Below are positions 38,454 to 49,318 of a stretch of DNA of 64,000 nucleotides, piece by piece. The DNA is from Platynereis dumerilii. Taxonomy: Eukaryota > Annelida > Polychaeta > Phyllodocida > Nereididae. Position numbers and translations under genes: made by a program. Each line of letters begins with the position of its first letter. The stretch's first letter is position 1. The stretch is from contig JAPTHN010000107.1 in assembly GCA_026936325.1 (NCBI GenBank), forward strand, positions 908,803 through 972,802, written 5' to 3'. The notes under the pieces were generated by a model. The model was not told where the DNA came from, made no database searches, and was given only the letters and a program-made list of their open reading frames with translations.

Positions 38454-39976
38454 CTAGTATAACTGATATTGCCGTACGGCAATATCGGATAATCCCCCGC
38501 GGGCCCCGTATGACCTGAGCCCTGCATACTCTTCTCTGCCAATTGATGTCCATTATTTTTGTGTATTACCCTGGCCCGCTTTGTAGGGAATGAAGTTCTA
38601 TTCCAAGAGTGCGTATAACATCACTACTGTAGTGGCTGAATGCCTTAATAAGTTGAATGCACAAATACAGGATATAAAACCCTATCAGAAAACCCTTACG
38701 CATGATGCCCCTTCAATGTGCAAGTTATATCATTCCAATGCGATTATTACACTCTACATGTTTTTGTTGATGCTAGAGACGCTGCCTTGACAGCACAGAG
38801 CGGTTAGCTGGAAATGTTGAACTAGGTCAGCTATTGGGAAAGGTGGCAGTGAGACAGAATATACCCGAGTGCTCACTAACATGCATATATGAAGGATTTT
38901 TTAGCTTTATTTTACCAGCAAAGTATTGGAGATAGGAGGATGTCCTTATATCACAAAATAGGCCAAAAAATTAGCCACATGCACAATGAGTTTTAAGTGA
39001 TTTGAAATAATAATTCACAAGTTATAATTGAATATATAAAATCATTTATGTTAAAATGGCTATGAGGAATAGGTAAATGCCCTTGGAGGACAGTAAAGGC
39101 CATAATTTTTCGCATCTTTTGGTATTAATTTCATGAAATTTGAATGGGTAGAAGCAGAGCAATGTGCATTTCAATTTTGAATTTCAAAAAATTCTCTTGG
39201 AAAAACCATTTAATGCAGGCAAATTTCCTTTGAGGACAGTATGGAGGCGTAAAAAGGGAATAAGCAAAAAAATATTCATCAACATTCACAAAGAACTTCT
39301 TTGATTTTTCAGCCTAAAACGTTTCGAGGGGCTCAAAAAGTGACAACAAATTTTCAATGTCTGACGCGATTTTACGCCGCGCGTCTGAGACTCTAATGCT
39401 ATACACCATTGGAAAGCTGACAAACAGACCTTTCTTGTGATATGTCAAACTTTGTTGTAGCTTAAATAGGGACCGAGATATGGCCACTTAAAAAAAATTG
39501 CGTTTTTGGACGTCCGTAGCGCCAAGACCGTTTGTCCGAGCGGTCCGTAACTTTGTGAAATTGGTACACTGTGGCACATCTGTATGTTCACCCATTTTCA
39601 GCTCTCTAACAGCATTCCTTCGCTGTTTTTCAACAAAATTTTGGTCAGTTTTCGGGATATCCAATTTTCAAAAAATCATATCTTGAAATGTGTTCATGAA
39701 ATCTCCACGAGACGCCTTTCTGCACTGGAGACTTTGTCAAGGCATCTTACAAAAAATCAACAGGTCTCAGTTATGCTTAGGTTCTCAGAAACCTGCGCCG
39801 GAAATTTGTTTTATATTTTCCTCATAACTCATAAGCATCATGAAATTTGATCATGAAATTTCGTCTGAAGCAGCGCGCAATGGAGTCGCATATTACCCTT
39901 GACTTGTAAAACAGGATCTTGAATAGTTTTGTAGTAATCACAGTTTTCCTGACTGCAATGATAATAATAATAATAA
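38454..39976 (-). mobile_element. Helitron-like unit D5, body (5' tip displaced to 44723)
   Basis: D-type left end; an extra ~330-bp segment (about 38560-38890) shared in part with D8 but absent from D2, D4, D6 and D7. It holds the uninterrupted D0 insertion site (GAAATAATAATTCACAAG near 39005). (TAA)n at 39959-39976 is followed by the CTAG of D6. Confidence 0.85.
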
Positions 39977-41291
39977 CTAGTATAACTGATATTGCCGTAC
40001 GGCAATATCGGATAATCCCCCGCGCCCCCCTGTCTCCCTTGCCCTGCTTACTCCCTTCAACCAGTTCATGGCCTTCATGATGAATTCTTGAAGAGGCTGA
40101 TATATTGAAATGAGACATCGCTTGGCATGGAGACCAGTGTTTGGTGCCGAGCGGTACCACCCTCAAAGCAATACATTTCCAGTGAATGGTAGGTGAAACC
40201 CTAACCCTAATGGGTTATTGTAGAGAAACCATGCAAGTTATGGAGCTGTGCTTACATACAAAAATAGAGGAAAAAATTATGAACATGGCGAATCAGTTTT
40301 AATTGATTTTGATAAATAATGAATGAGTTATAATTGAATATATAAAATGTTATATGTATAATTGGTTAAAGGTAAGAGGAAGATATCCCTGTAGCTTGCT
40401 AGAGGGCGTAATTTAACACATTTTTTGGTGTTAATTTCATGAGATTTGAACGATTATAACCAGAGCAATTTACTTTTCAATTTTGAAATTACAAAAATTC
40501 TCTAGGAAAAAGTATTTGATTTAGGCAAATTTCCTTTTGGCACAATATGGAGGCCCAACCTGGGTAGCCCGCATAAATTATTGATGAACATCCATGAAGT
40601 TCTTCATGGACTTTTTGAGGGAAAACGTTTTGATAGGCCCAAAAAATAACATAAAATTTTCAATGTCTGACGCGATTCTACGCCGCGCGTCTGACACTAT
40701 AATGCTATACATCATTGGAAAGCTGAGAAACAGACCTTTCTTGTGATATGTGAAACTAGTCTGTAGCTGCGATAGGGACCGAGATATGGCCACTTGAAGT
40801 TTGAGTTTTTGTGCGTCCGTAGCTCCGAGACCGTTTGTCCGAGCGGTCCGTAACTTTGTGAAGTTGGTACACTAGAGTAGGTCTGTTAGTATACCCATTT
40901 TCAGCTTTCTACAAGCATTCCTTCCCTGTTTTTCAGAAAAATTTCAGTGAATTTTCGGGATGTCCAATTTTCAAAAAATCATATCTTGAAATGTATTCAT
41001 GAAATCTCCACGAGACGCCTTTCTGCACTGGAGACTTTGTCAAGGTATCTTAGAAAAAATCAGCAGGTCCCAGTTATGCGTAGTTTCTCAGAAACCTGCG
41101 CCGGAAATTTTTTTTATATTTTGCTCATAACTCATAAGTGTCATGAAATTTGATCATGAAATTTCGTAAGCAGTAGCGCGCAATGGAGTTGCATATTACC
41201 CTTCAGTTGTAAACCAATATCTCTAATAGTTTTGAAGTAATCGCAGTTTTCCTGAGCTGAATAATAATAAGAATAAGAATAAGAATAAGAA
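39977..41291 (-). mobile_element. Helitron-like unit D6, body (5' tip displaced to 43647)
   Basis: D-type left end; body close to D4 and D7; ends in (AATAAG)n-type repeat where D7 starts. Confidence 0.85.
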
Positions 41292-42651
41292 CTAGTATAA
41301 CTGATATTGCCGTACGGCAATATCGGATAATCCCCCGCGCCCCCCCTGTCTCCCTGCCCTGCTTACTCCTTCAAGCAGTTCATGGCCTTCATGATGAATT
41401 CTTGAAGAGGCTGATATATTGAAATCAGACATCGCTTGGCATGGAGACCTGTGTTTGGTGCCCAGCGGTACCACCCTCAAAGCAATACATTTCCAGTGAA
41501 TGGTAGGTGAAACCCTAACCCTAATGGGTTATTGTAGACAAACCATGCAAGTTATGGAGCTGTGCTTACATACAAAAATAGAGGAAAAATTAGGAACATG
41601 ACGAATCAGTTTTAATTGATTTTGATAAATAATGAATGAGTTATAATTGAATATATAAAATGTTATATGTAAAATTGGTTAAAGGTAAGAGGAAGATATG
41701 CCTGTAGCTTGCTAGAAGGCGTAATTTAACACATTTTTTGGTGTTAATTTCATGAGATTTGAACGATTATAACCAGAGCATTTTACGTTTCAATTTGAAA
41801 TTACAAAAATTCTCTAGGAAAAAGTATTTGATTTAGGCAAATTTCCTTTTGGCACAATATGGAGGCCCACTCTGGGTAGCCCGCATAAATTATTGATGAA
41901 CATCCATGAAGTTCTTCATGCACTTTTTGAGGGAAAACGTTTTGATAGGCCCAAAAAATGACATAAAATTTTCAATGTCTGACGCGATTCTACGTCGCGC
42001 GTCTGACACTATAATGCTATACATCATTGGAAAGCTGAGAAACAGACCTTTCTTGTGATATGTGAAACTAGTCTGTAGCTGCAATAGGGACCGAGATATG
42101 GCCACTTGAAGTTTGAGTTTTTGTGCGTCCGTAGCTCCGAGACCGATGGTCCGAGCGGTCCGTAACTTTGTGAAGTTGGTACACTAGAGTAGGTCTGTAA
42201 GTATACCCATTTTCAGCTTTCTACAAGCATTCCTTCCCTGTTTTTCTAAAAAATTTCAGTCAGTTTTCGGGATGTCCAATTTTCAAAAAATCATATCTTG
42301 AAATGTATTCATGAAATCTCCACGAGACGCCTTTCTGCACTGGAGACTTTGTCAAGGTATCTTAGAAAAAATCAGCAGGTCCCAGTTATGCGTAGTTTCT
42401 CAGAAACCTGCGCCGGAAATTTTTTTTATATTTTGCTCATAACTCATAAGTGTCATGAAATTTGATCATGAAATTTCGTAAGCAGTAGCGCGCAATGGAG
42501 TTGCATATTACACTGTACTTGTAAACCAATATCTCTAATAGTTTTGAAGTAATCGCAGTTTTCCTGAGCTGAATAAGAATAAGAATAAGAATAAGAATAA
42601 TAATAAAACGAACAATATCAATATAATCCCCCGCAAGCGGCGGGGGATTAT
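41292..42651 (-). mobile_element. Helitron-like unit D7 (complete)
   Basis: D-type ends with tip 42623-42651. Body nearly the same as D6, pointing to a recent shared source. Confidence 0.85.
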
Positions 42652-42653
42652 AA

Positions 42654-43619
42654 CTAGTACACCTGTAATTGTGCACAATTACAAAGATAAATTCCCCTTC
42701 CCTTCCTCTCCCCTGCCCCCTTACATCCTGCCCCCTTACATCCCCCTGCCCCTTCCCTTCTACCTTCCCCATCCGATGATTCACACAGAAATGTAATTGG
42801 GTCAGCATTTATTCAAAAAAGAAAATGTGTAGGCAGTGAAGTATGAGAAGCGATGAAATTGGCATATGGCCAGGAAAAAGTGTTTCCAGCCATAAGAAGC
42901 AATTGGGAAGGTGAAAAGTGAGATAAAATTTTCAGGGTTCACCGCGATTTTGAACGGACGGTGCTACAGTAAAATGCTATATACCATGTGAAAGCTAAGA
43001 AACAGAGCTTTTTGGTGGTGTTTTTTATTTTTCTGTAGCTTTAATAGGAGCCGAGTTATCCGCGCTTGAAAATAGCGTTTTTGTGATGCTATAGCGCCGA
43101 TACCGTTAGCGCTAGAAATTTGAAATTCTAGTGGATTGTTACACTATAGTATGACTGTAACTGCATGCAACTGCAGCTTGATTGGAGCATTTCTTCCTAG
43201 TTTTTGAAAAATTTTAGTAGCAACATCAGGAATTCCCTTATTTGAAAAAATTCATATAAAAAAAAACTTTTAGAGATATTGCCAAAAGCCGCCTTTCCGC
43301 ACTGCGTATATCTCTAGAGATGATTGTGTAAAAATTTGGTGTAATTTCACTTATTGGTTCTTCTAAAAGCGTGACGACAAATTTTTTATGCATTTGCTGC
43401 GTAATTACCAGTTCACTAAAAATTACGCTCTGTAATTCCAGTATATAAAATTGTTCAGCAAAAGCAAAATGGTTCTGCAAGTTCAGGTAGTTACTGGAAA
43501 TAGTTTCTGAAATACAGCCTGTCAAAGTGTTGACGAAAAATAAGAAAAAAATAATAATAGGATGCTGAAAAAAAAAACCGAACAAAAACAATATAAATTC
43601 CCCTAACGGGGGAATTTAT
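42654..43619 (-). mobile_element. Helitron-like unit C4 (complete)
   Basis: C-type ends with tip 43593-43619; C-rich tract with about two 18-bp units, one shortened. Confidence 0.85.
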
Positions 43620-43646
43620 AATAATAATAAAACGAACAATATCAAT

Positions 43647-43675
43647 ATAATCCCCCGCTCGCGGCGGGGGATTAT
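43647..43675 (-). mobile_element. Detached 5' tip of family D (closes D6)
   Basis: Perfect D hairpin with linker AACGAACAATATCAAT, matching the linker of D6's close relatives D4 and D7. Confidence 0.8.
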
Positions 43676-43686
43676 AATAATAATAA

Positions 43687-44695
43687 CTAGTACACTTGTA
43701 ATTGTGCACAATTACAAAGATAAATTCCCCCCTTCCCTTCCTCTCCCTTGCCCCCTTACATCCCCCTGCCCCCTTACATCCCCCTGCCCCCTTACATCCC
43801 CCTGCCCCCTTACATCCCCCTGCCCCTTCCCTTCTTCCTTCCCCATCCGATGATTCACACAGAAATGTAATTGGGTCAGCATTTATTTCAACAAAGAAAA
43901 TGTGCAGCCAGTGAAGTATGAGAAGCGATGAAATTGGCATATATGGCCAGGAAAAATTGTTTCCAGCCATAAGAAGCATTTGGGGAGGAAAAAAGTGAGA
44001 TAAAATTTTCAGGGTCCACCGCGATTTTTAACGGACGGCGCTACAGTAGAATGCTATATACCATGTGAAAGCTAAGAAACAGAGCTTTCTGGTGGTGTTT
44101 TTAATTTTTCTGTAGCTTTAATAGGAGCCGAGTTATCCGCGCTTGAAAATAGCGTTTATGTGGTGCTATAGCGCCGATACCGTTAACGCTACAAAGTTGA
44201 AATTCTAGTAGATTGTTACACTATAGTATGACTGTAACTGCATACAATTTTAGCTTGATTGGTGCATTTCTTCCTAGTTTTTGGAAAATTTTAGTAGCAA
44301 TTTTGGGAATTCCCTTATTTGAAAAATTCACATAAAAAAAACTTTTAGAGATATTGCCAAAAGCCGCCTTTCCGCACTGCGCATATCTTTAGAGATTATT
44401 GTGTTAAAATTTGGTGTAATTTCGTATTGCGGTTATTCCAGAACCGTTGACACAAATTTTTTATGAATTTTGGACGTAATTTCCAGAGTACTAGTAATTA
44501 CGCTCTGTAATTCCAGGATGTTAAAGTACTTTGTAAGTGCATTATAGGTATGTATTTTTATAAAGATATCATAAGTAGTTCCAGAAATGTGAGCTCTCAA
44601 AAGTGGTGATGAAAAATAAGAAGAGGAGGAGGAAAAAAGCTGAAAAAAAAAAAACGAACAAAAACAATATAAATTCCCCTAACGGGGGAATTTAT
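43687..44695 (-). mobile_element. Helitron-like unit C5 (complete)
   Basis: C-type ends with tip 44669-44695. The 18-bp C-rich unit is present four times (about 43748-43822), the highest number in the window. Confidence 0.85.
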
Positions 44696-44722
44696 AATAA
44701 AAGGTAATCGAAGAATATCAAT

Positions 44723-44755
44723 ATAATCCCCCGCCCGCAAGCGGCGGGGGATTAT
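44723..44755 (-). mobile_element. Detached 5' tip of family D (closes D5)
   Basis: Perfect D hairpin with linker GGTAATCGAAGAATATCAAT, the variant also carried by D8, whose body shares D5's extra segment. Order and subtype therefore agree. Confidence 0.85.
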
Positions 44756-44757
44756 AA

Positions 44758-46416
44758 CTAGAGAATAATTAAAATTGCACAGCAATTTTAAGATATGAAT
44801 TCCCCTCCCCCGTATTCCCTCCCTATATACCCTCCCTTTCCTTGCCTTCCATTCCCTTGCCTTCCATCCCCTTTCCAATCAACCCTCTTCCATTCCTTCC
44901 CCTTCCATTCCCTCTTCTTCCATTCCTTCCTTTGCCATTTGGATTGCCAGGCTTCATTTTGTGGCTAGGCAATCAATGAGAGTGTAGATTTGCACGTACT
45001 GACTCATATAGCGCTTAGCATGCAGCCAGGTGTGTTGTGTGGAATGATACCACCCTCAAAGCAATACAATTTGACTTAACCATAACCTTAAGTTTGATGA
45101 AACCCTAACCCTAATGATTTGTTACGGACAAACCGTAAGAGCTAGGAAGATGTGCTTACATAGACACAGAGGGCAAGCAGTCAGCAACATGTCAAATTAG
45201 TTTTAAGTGATTTGCAGCAGTATTTCACAAGTTATAATTTCATTATAAATTTAATGGAAAAAATATGAGGTTATTTGCAAACAATAGGGCAACAAATAAA
45301 CAACATATCACATCAATTTTAAGTGATTTGAAACATTATTGGAAGAGTTTAAATAGGATAAAAAAATTCAAGGTAGGAACATGTGCTTACATGGAAAAAT
45401 AAGGCAAAAAATTAGCAATAAGTGGAATTAGTTTTAATTGATTTTAATGAATACTTAATGAGTTATAATTGGATATATGAAATTGCTAATTTAAAATTGA
45501 CTATTAGTGAGAGATATATGCCCTTGGAGCACATAAAAGTGCATAATTTTACGCACTTTTTGGTGTTAATTTCATGACATTTGAATGAGTAGAAGCTGAG
45601 CAATCTACATTTCAATTTGAAATTGAAAAAATTCTCAATGAAAAAGTACTCCAAATAGAACAAATTCCTTTGGACACATTATGCAGATACATAATAGGTA
45701 CCACATAAAAAATCGACATGAACATCCATGAAGATCTTCATAGTTTTTTTGGGCAAAATAGGGTTTGCGAGGGCCAAAAAGTGACAAAAAATTTTCAATG
45801 TCTGACGCGATTCTATACTAAACAAGCTACAGTAAAGTTCTATACACCATCTGAAAGAGGAGAATCTGAACTTTCTGATGATATTTTTAATTTTTCTGTA
45901 GCTTCAATAATAAGCGAGATATCGGCGATTGAAAATGCCGTTTTTGTGCAGTCGTAGCGCCGATACCGCTGACGCGACGACAACAAAATTTTGTGGAGTC
46001 GTTAGACTAGGGTAGGGCTGTATGCACATATAAATTCAACTTAATCCGAACATTCCTTCCTTGTTTTCTGGAGATTGGAATGTCATTTTTCGGAATTCCA
46101 TTTTTTCAAAAAATCATAACTTGGAATTTCTTCAACAGAATTCCTCTAGACTCCTTTCTGCACTGCGGACTTCCTTGGACAATATGTGAAAAAAAATTCA
46201 TGAAAAACCAACAACTGGTTTTCTCAAATCGACGAACCCAAAATGTTTATGCAAATTGGCTGTAATTCCGATGTCTTTTGTAATTCCCATGTGTAATTCC
46301 AGACACATGAAGTCTTTCATGGTGTCTTCATGTTGTGATAGTTTAATTTGAGATATGTAATGCAGGTTATGAGTTATTCAACATCGAAATCCGTAGAAAA
46401 ATAATAATAATAATAA
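44758..46416 (-). mobile_element. Helitron-like unit B7, body (5' tip displaced to 47421)
   Basis: B-type left end; ends in (TAA)n at 46401-46416, where C6 begins. Core near 45790. Confidence 0.85.
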
Positions 46417-47393
46417 CTAGTACACTTGTAATTGTGCACAATTACAAAGATAAATTCCCCCCTTCCCTTCCTCTCCCCTGCCCCCTTACATCCCCCTGCC
46501 CCCTTACATCCCCCTGCCCCTTCCCTTCTTCCTTCCCCATCCGACGATTCACACAGAAATGTAATTGGGTCAGCATTTATTTCAACAAAGAAAATGTGCA
46601 GCCAGTGAAGTATGAGAAGCGATGAAATTGGCATATGGCCAGGAAAAAGTGTTTCCAGCCATAAGAAGCATTTGGGGAGCAAAAAAGTGAGATAAAATTT
46701 TCAGGGTCCACCGCGATTTTTAACGGACGGCGCTACAGTAGAATGCTATATACCATGTGAAAGCTAAGAAACAGAGCTTTCTGGTGGTGTTTTTAATTTT
46801 TCTGTAGCTTTAATAGGAGCCGAGTTATCCGCGCTTGAAAATAGCGTTTTTGTGGTGCTATAGCGCCGATACCGTTAACACTAGAAAGTTGAAATTCTAG
46901 TGGATTGTTACACTATAGTATGACTGTAACTGCATGCAACTTCAGCTTGATTGGAGCATTTCTTCCTAGTTTTTGGAAAATTTTAGTAGCAATTTTGGGA
47001 ATTCCCTTATTTGAAAAATTCACATAAAAAAAACTTTTAGAGATATTGCCAAAAGCCGCCTTTCCGCACTGCGCATATCTTTAGAGATTATTGTGTTAAA
47101 ATTTGGTGTAATTTCGTATTGCGGTTATTCCAGAACCGTTGACACAAATTTTTTATGAAATTTTGGACGTAATTTCCAGAGTACTGGTAATTACGCTCTG
47201 TAATTCCAGGATGTTAAAGTACTTTGTAAGTGCATTATAGGTATGTATTTTTATAAAGATATCATAAGTAGTTCCAGAAATATGAGCTCTCAAAAGTGGT
47301 GATGAAAAATAAGAAGAGGAGGAGGAGGAGGAAAAAAGCTGAAAAAAAAAAACGAACAAAAACAATATAAATTCCCCTAACGGGGGAATTTAT
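46417..47393 (-). mobile_element. Helitron-like unit C6 (complete)
   Basis: C-type ends with tip 47367-47393. Almost identical to C5 apart from two rather than four 18-bp units. Confidence 0.85.
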
Positions 47394-47420
47394 AATAATA
47401 ACAAAACCAGCAAAAGTAAG

Positions 47421-47691
47421 ATGAATTCCCCTACGGGGAATTCATAATAATAATAATAATAAAAATAATAATAACAAATACGTACAATATCAATAAGAAC
47501 TTCCCTACGGGAAGTTCTTAATAAAACCAGCAATAACACGGGGAATTCATAATAAAAAATACGGGGAATTCATAATAAAAAAAGTAGCAATAACAAGATG
47601 AATTCCCCTACGGGGAATTCATAATAATAATAATAATAGTAAAACGAACAATATCAATATAATCCCCCGCCCGCAAGCGGCAGGGGATTAT
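47421..47691 (-). mobile_element. Cluster of detached 5' tips: B, A, two broken B, B, D
   Basis: Intact hairpins are B 47421-47445, A 47495-47519, B 47598-47622 and D 47659-47691. Between them lie two half tips (47531-47550 and 47561-47573) that keep only the ACGGGGAATTCAT arm. The intact order B-A-B closes B7, A7 and B6. The D tip (one change in its inner arm, GCAGGGG) has no opening in the window, nor do the half tips. Confidence 0.8.
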
Positions 47692-47693
47692 AA

Positions 47694-49163
47694 CTAGTAT
47701 AACTGATATTGCCGTATGGCAATATCGGATAATCCCCCGCGCCACCCGTTTGTCCCCAGCCCTGCTTGCTCTCCCTTTCACATCATGTCCTTAATTTGTG
47801 TTTATCCCCTGGCCATCATTTTAGGGAATGAACTTCCTTACCAAGAGATGAACATCATAGATAGAATCTGTGGCAAATATATTAATAGACACATTTCTGG
47901 GGAATTTGGCCTTATTCCCTGGCTTTGCACTGTGCTAGCATTTGCAAGACATCAGAAATACTGTCTCGCAACTATAGGTACTTCTGCTCATGGTCTCTGC
48001 TTGTACAATTACTTCTTTCGGTGCATAAATACAGGACATATATGCCTTATCACCCAACACCTCCAAAACGCCTTCCCTTCAATGTATATATCATTCCTTT
48101 GTCATGATAGGCGTCAGCCTGTACCTTCCTATTGATCAATGTGCTGCTGTTTGCATTGTGTAATGCTGGGGCCTGGCAGCAAAACCTGGCAGTGAGGCAG
48201 AATGGTCCCGACAGCAGACTAGTATGCATCTGTGAATTATTTTTAAACTTTTTCTTTTAAGGGGAAGGAAAAAGGACTGGTAGATATGGTTATGTGACAA
48301 AATAGGGCAAAAAATTAGCAACATGTGATTTGACTTTTAACTGATTTGAAACATTATTACAAGAGTTATAATTGAAAATATGAAATCATTTATGTTAAAT
48401 TGGCCATGAGGAATAGGTAAATGGCCTTGGAGGACAGTGCAGCATTTAATTTTACGCATCTTTTGGTATTAATTTCATGAAATTTGAATGAGTAGAAGCA
48501 GAGCAATGTGCATTTCAATTTTGAATTTCAAAAAATTCTCTTGGAAAAACAATTTGATGCAGGCAAATATCCTTTGAGGACAGTATGGAGGCATAACCAG
48601 GGACTAATTAAAAAAATATTCATCAACATTCACAAAGAACTTCATTGATTTTTCTGCCTAAAACGTTTCGAAGGACTCAAAAAGTGACAACAAATTTTCA
48701 ATGTCTGACGCGATTTTACGCCGCGCGTCTGAGACTATAATGCTATACATCATTGGAAAGCTGACAAACAGACCTTTCTTGTGATATGTCAAACTTTGTT
48801 GTAGCTTAAATAGGGACCGAGATATGGCCACTTGAAAATTGCGTTTTTGGACGTCCGTAGCGCCAAGACCGTTTGTCCGAGCGGTTCGTAACTTTGTGAA
48901 GTTGGTACACTGTGGTACATCTGTATGTTCACCTATTTTCAGCTCTCTAAGAGCATTCCTTCGCTGTTTTTCAACAAAATTTTGGTCAGTTTTCGGGATA
49001 TCCAATTTTCAAAAAATCATATCTTGAAATGTGTTCATGAAATCTCCACGAGACGCCTTTCTGCACTGGAGACTTTGTCAAGGTATCTTAGAAAAAATCA
49101 AGGTTCCCTTGACTCGTAAAACAGGATCTTTAATAGTTTTGTAGTAATCACAGTTTTCCTGAG

Positions 49164-49198
<35 letters not shown>

Positions 49199-49257
49199 TA
49201 AAAGGTAATCGAAGAATATCAATATAATCCCCCGCCGCTGCGCGAGCGGGGGATTAT
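47694..49257 (-). mobile_element. Helitron-like unit D8 (complete)
   Basis: D-type ends (3' hairpin centre GCCGTATGGC) with tip 49224-49257 (GGTAATCG linker). It has the longest version of the extra segment seen in D5 (about 47800-48230) and a shortened right part near 49100. Confidence 0.85.
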
Positions 49258-49287
49258 AATAATAATAATAAAACGAACAATATCAAT

Positions 49288-49316
49288 ATAATCCCCCGCT
49301 CGCGGCGGGGGATTAT
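49288..49316 (-). mobile_element. Orphan 5' tip of family D
   Basis: Perfect D hairpin with linker AACGAACAATATCAAT after (TAA)n. It has no opening inside the window and is the outermost closing end of the block. Confidence 0.8.
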
Positions 49317-49318
49317 AA

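Noticed and set aside
6097-49119. Repeated plus-strand frames such as MRFWTSVAPRPFVRAVRNF (39498, 48839) and the related frame at 6097
   Set aside because: They recur only because the D core is repeated, are short, and lie opposite to the Helitron coding direction.
8227-49316. Bacterial-style terminators, integron attC sites or CRISPR repeats
   Set aside because: The hairpins have no T-run or array spacing, sit at transposon ends, and the window is clearly eukaryotic.
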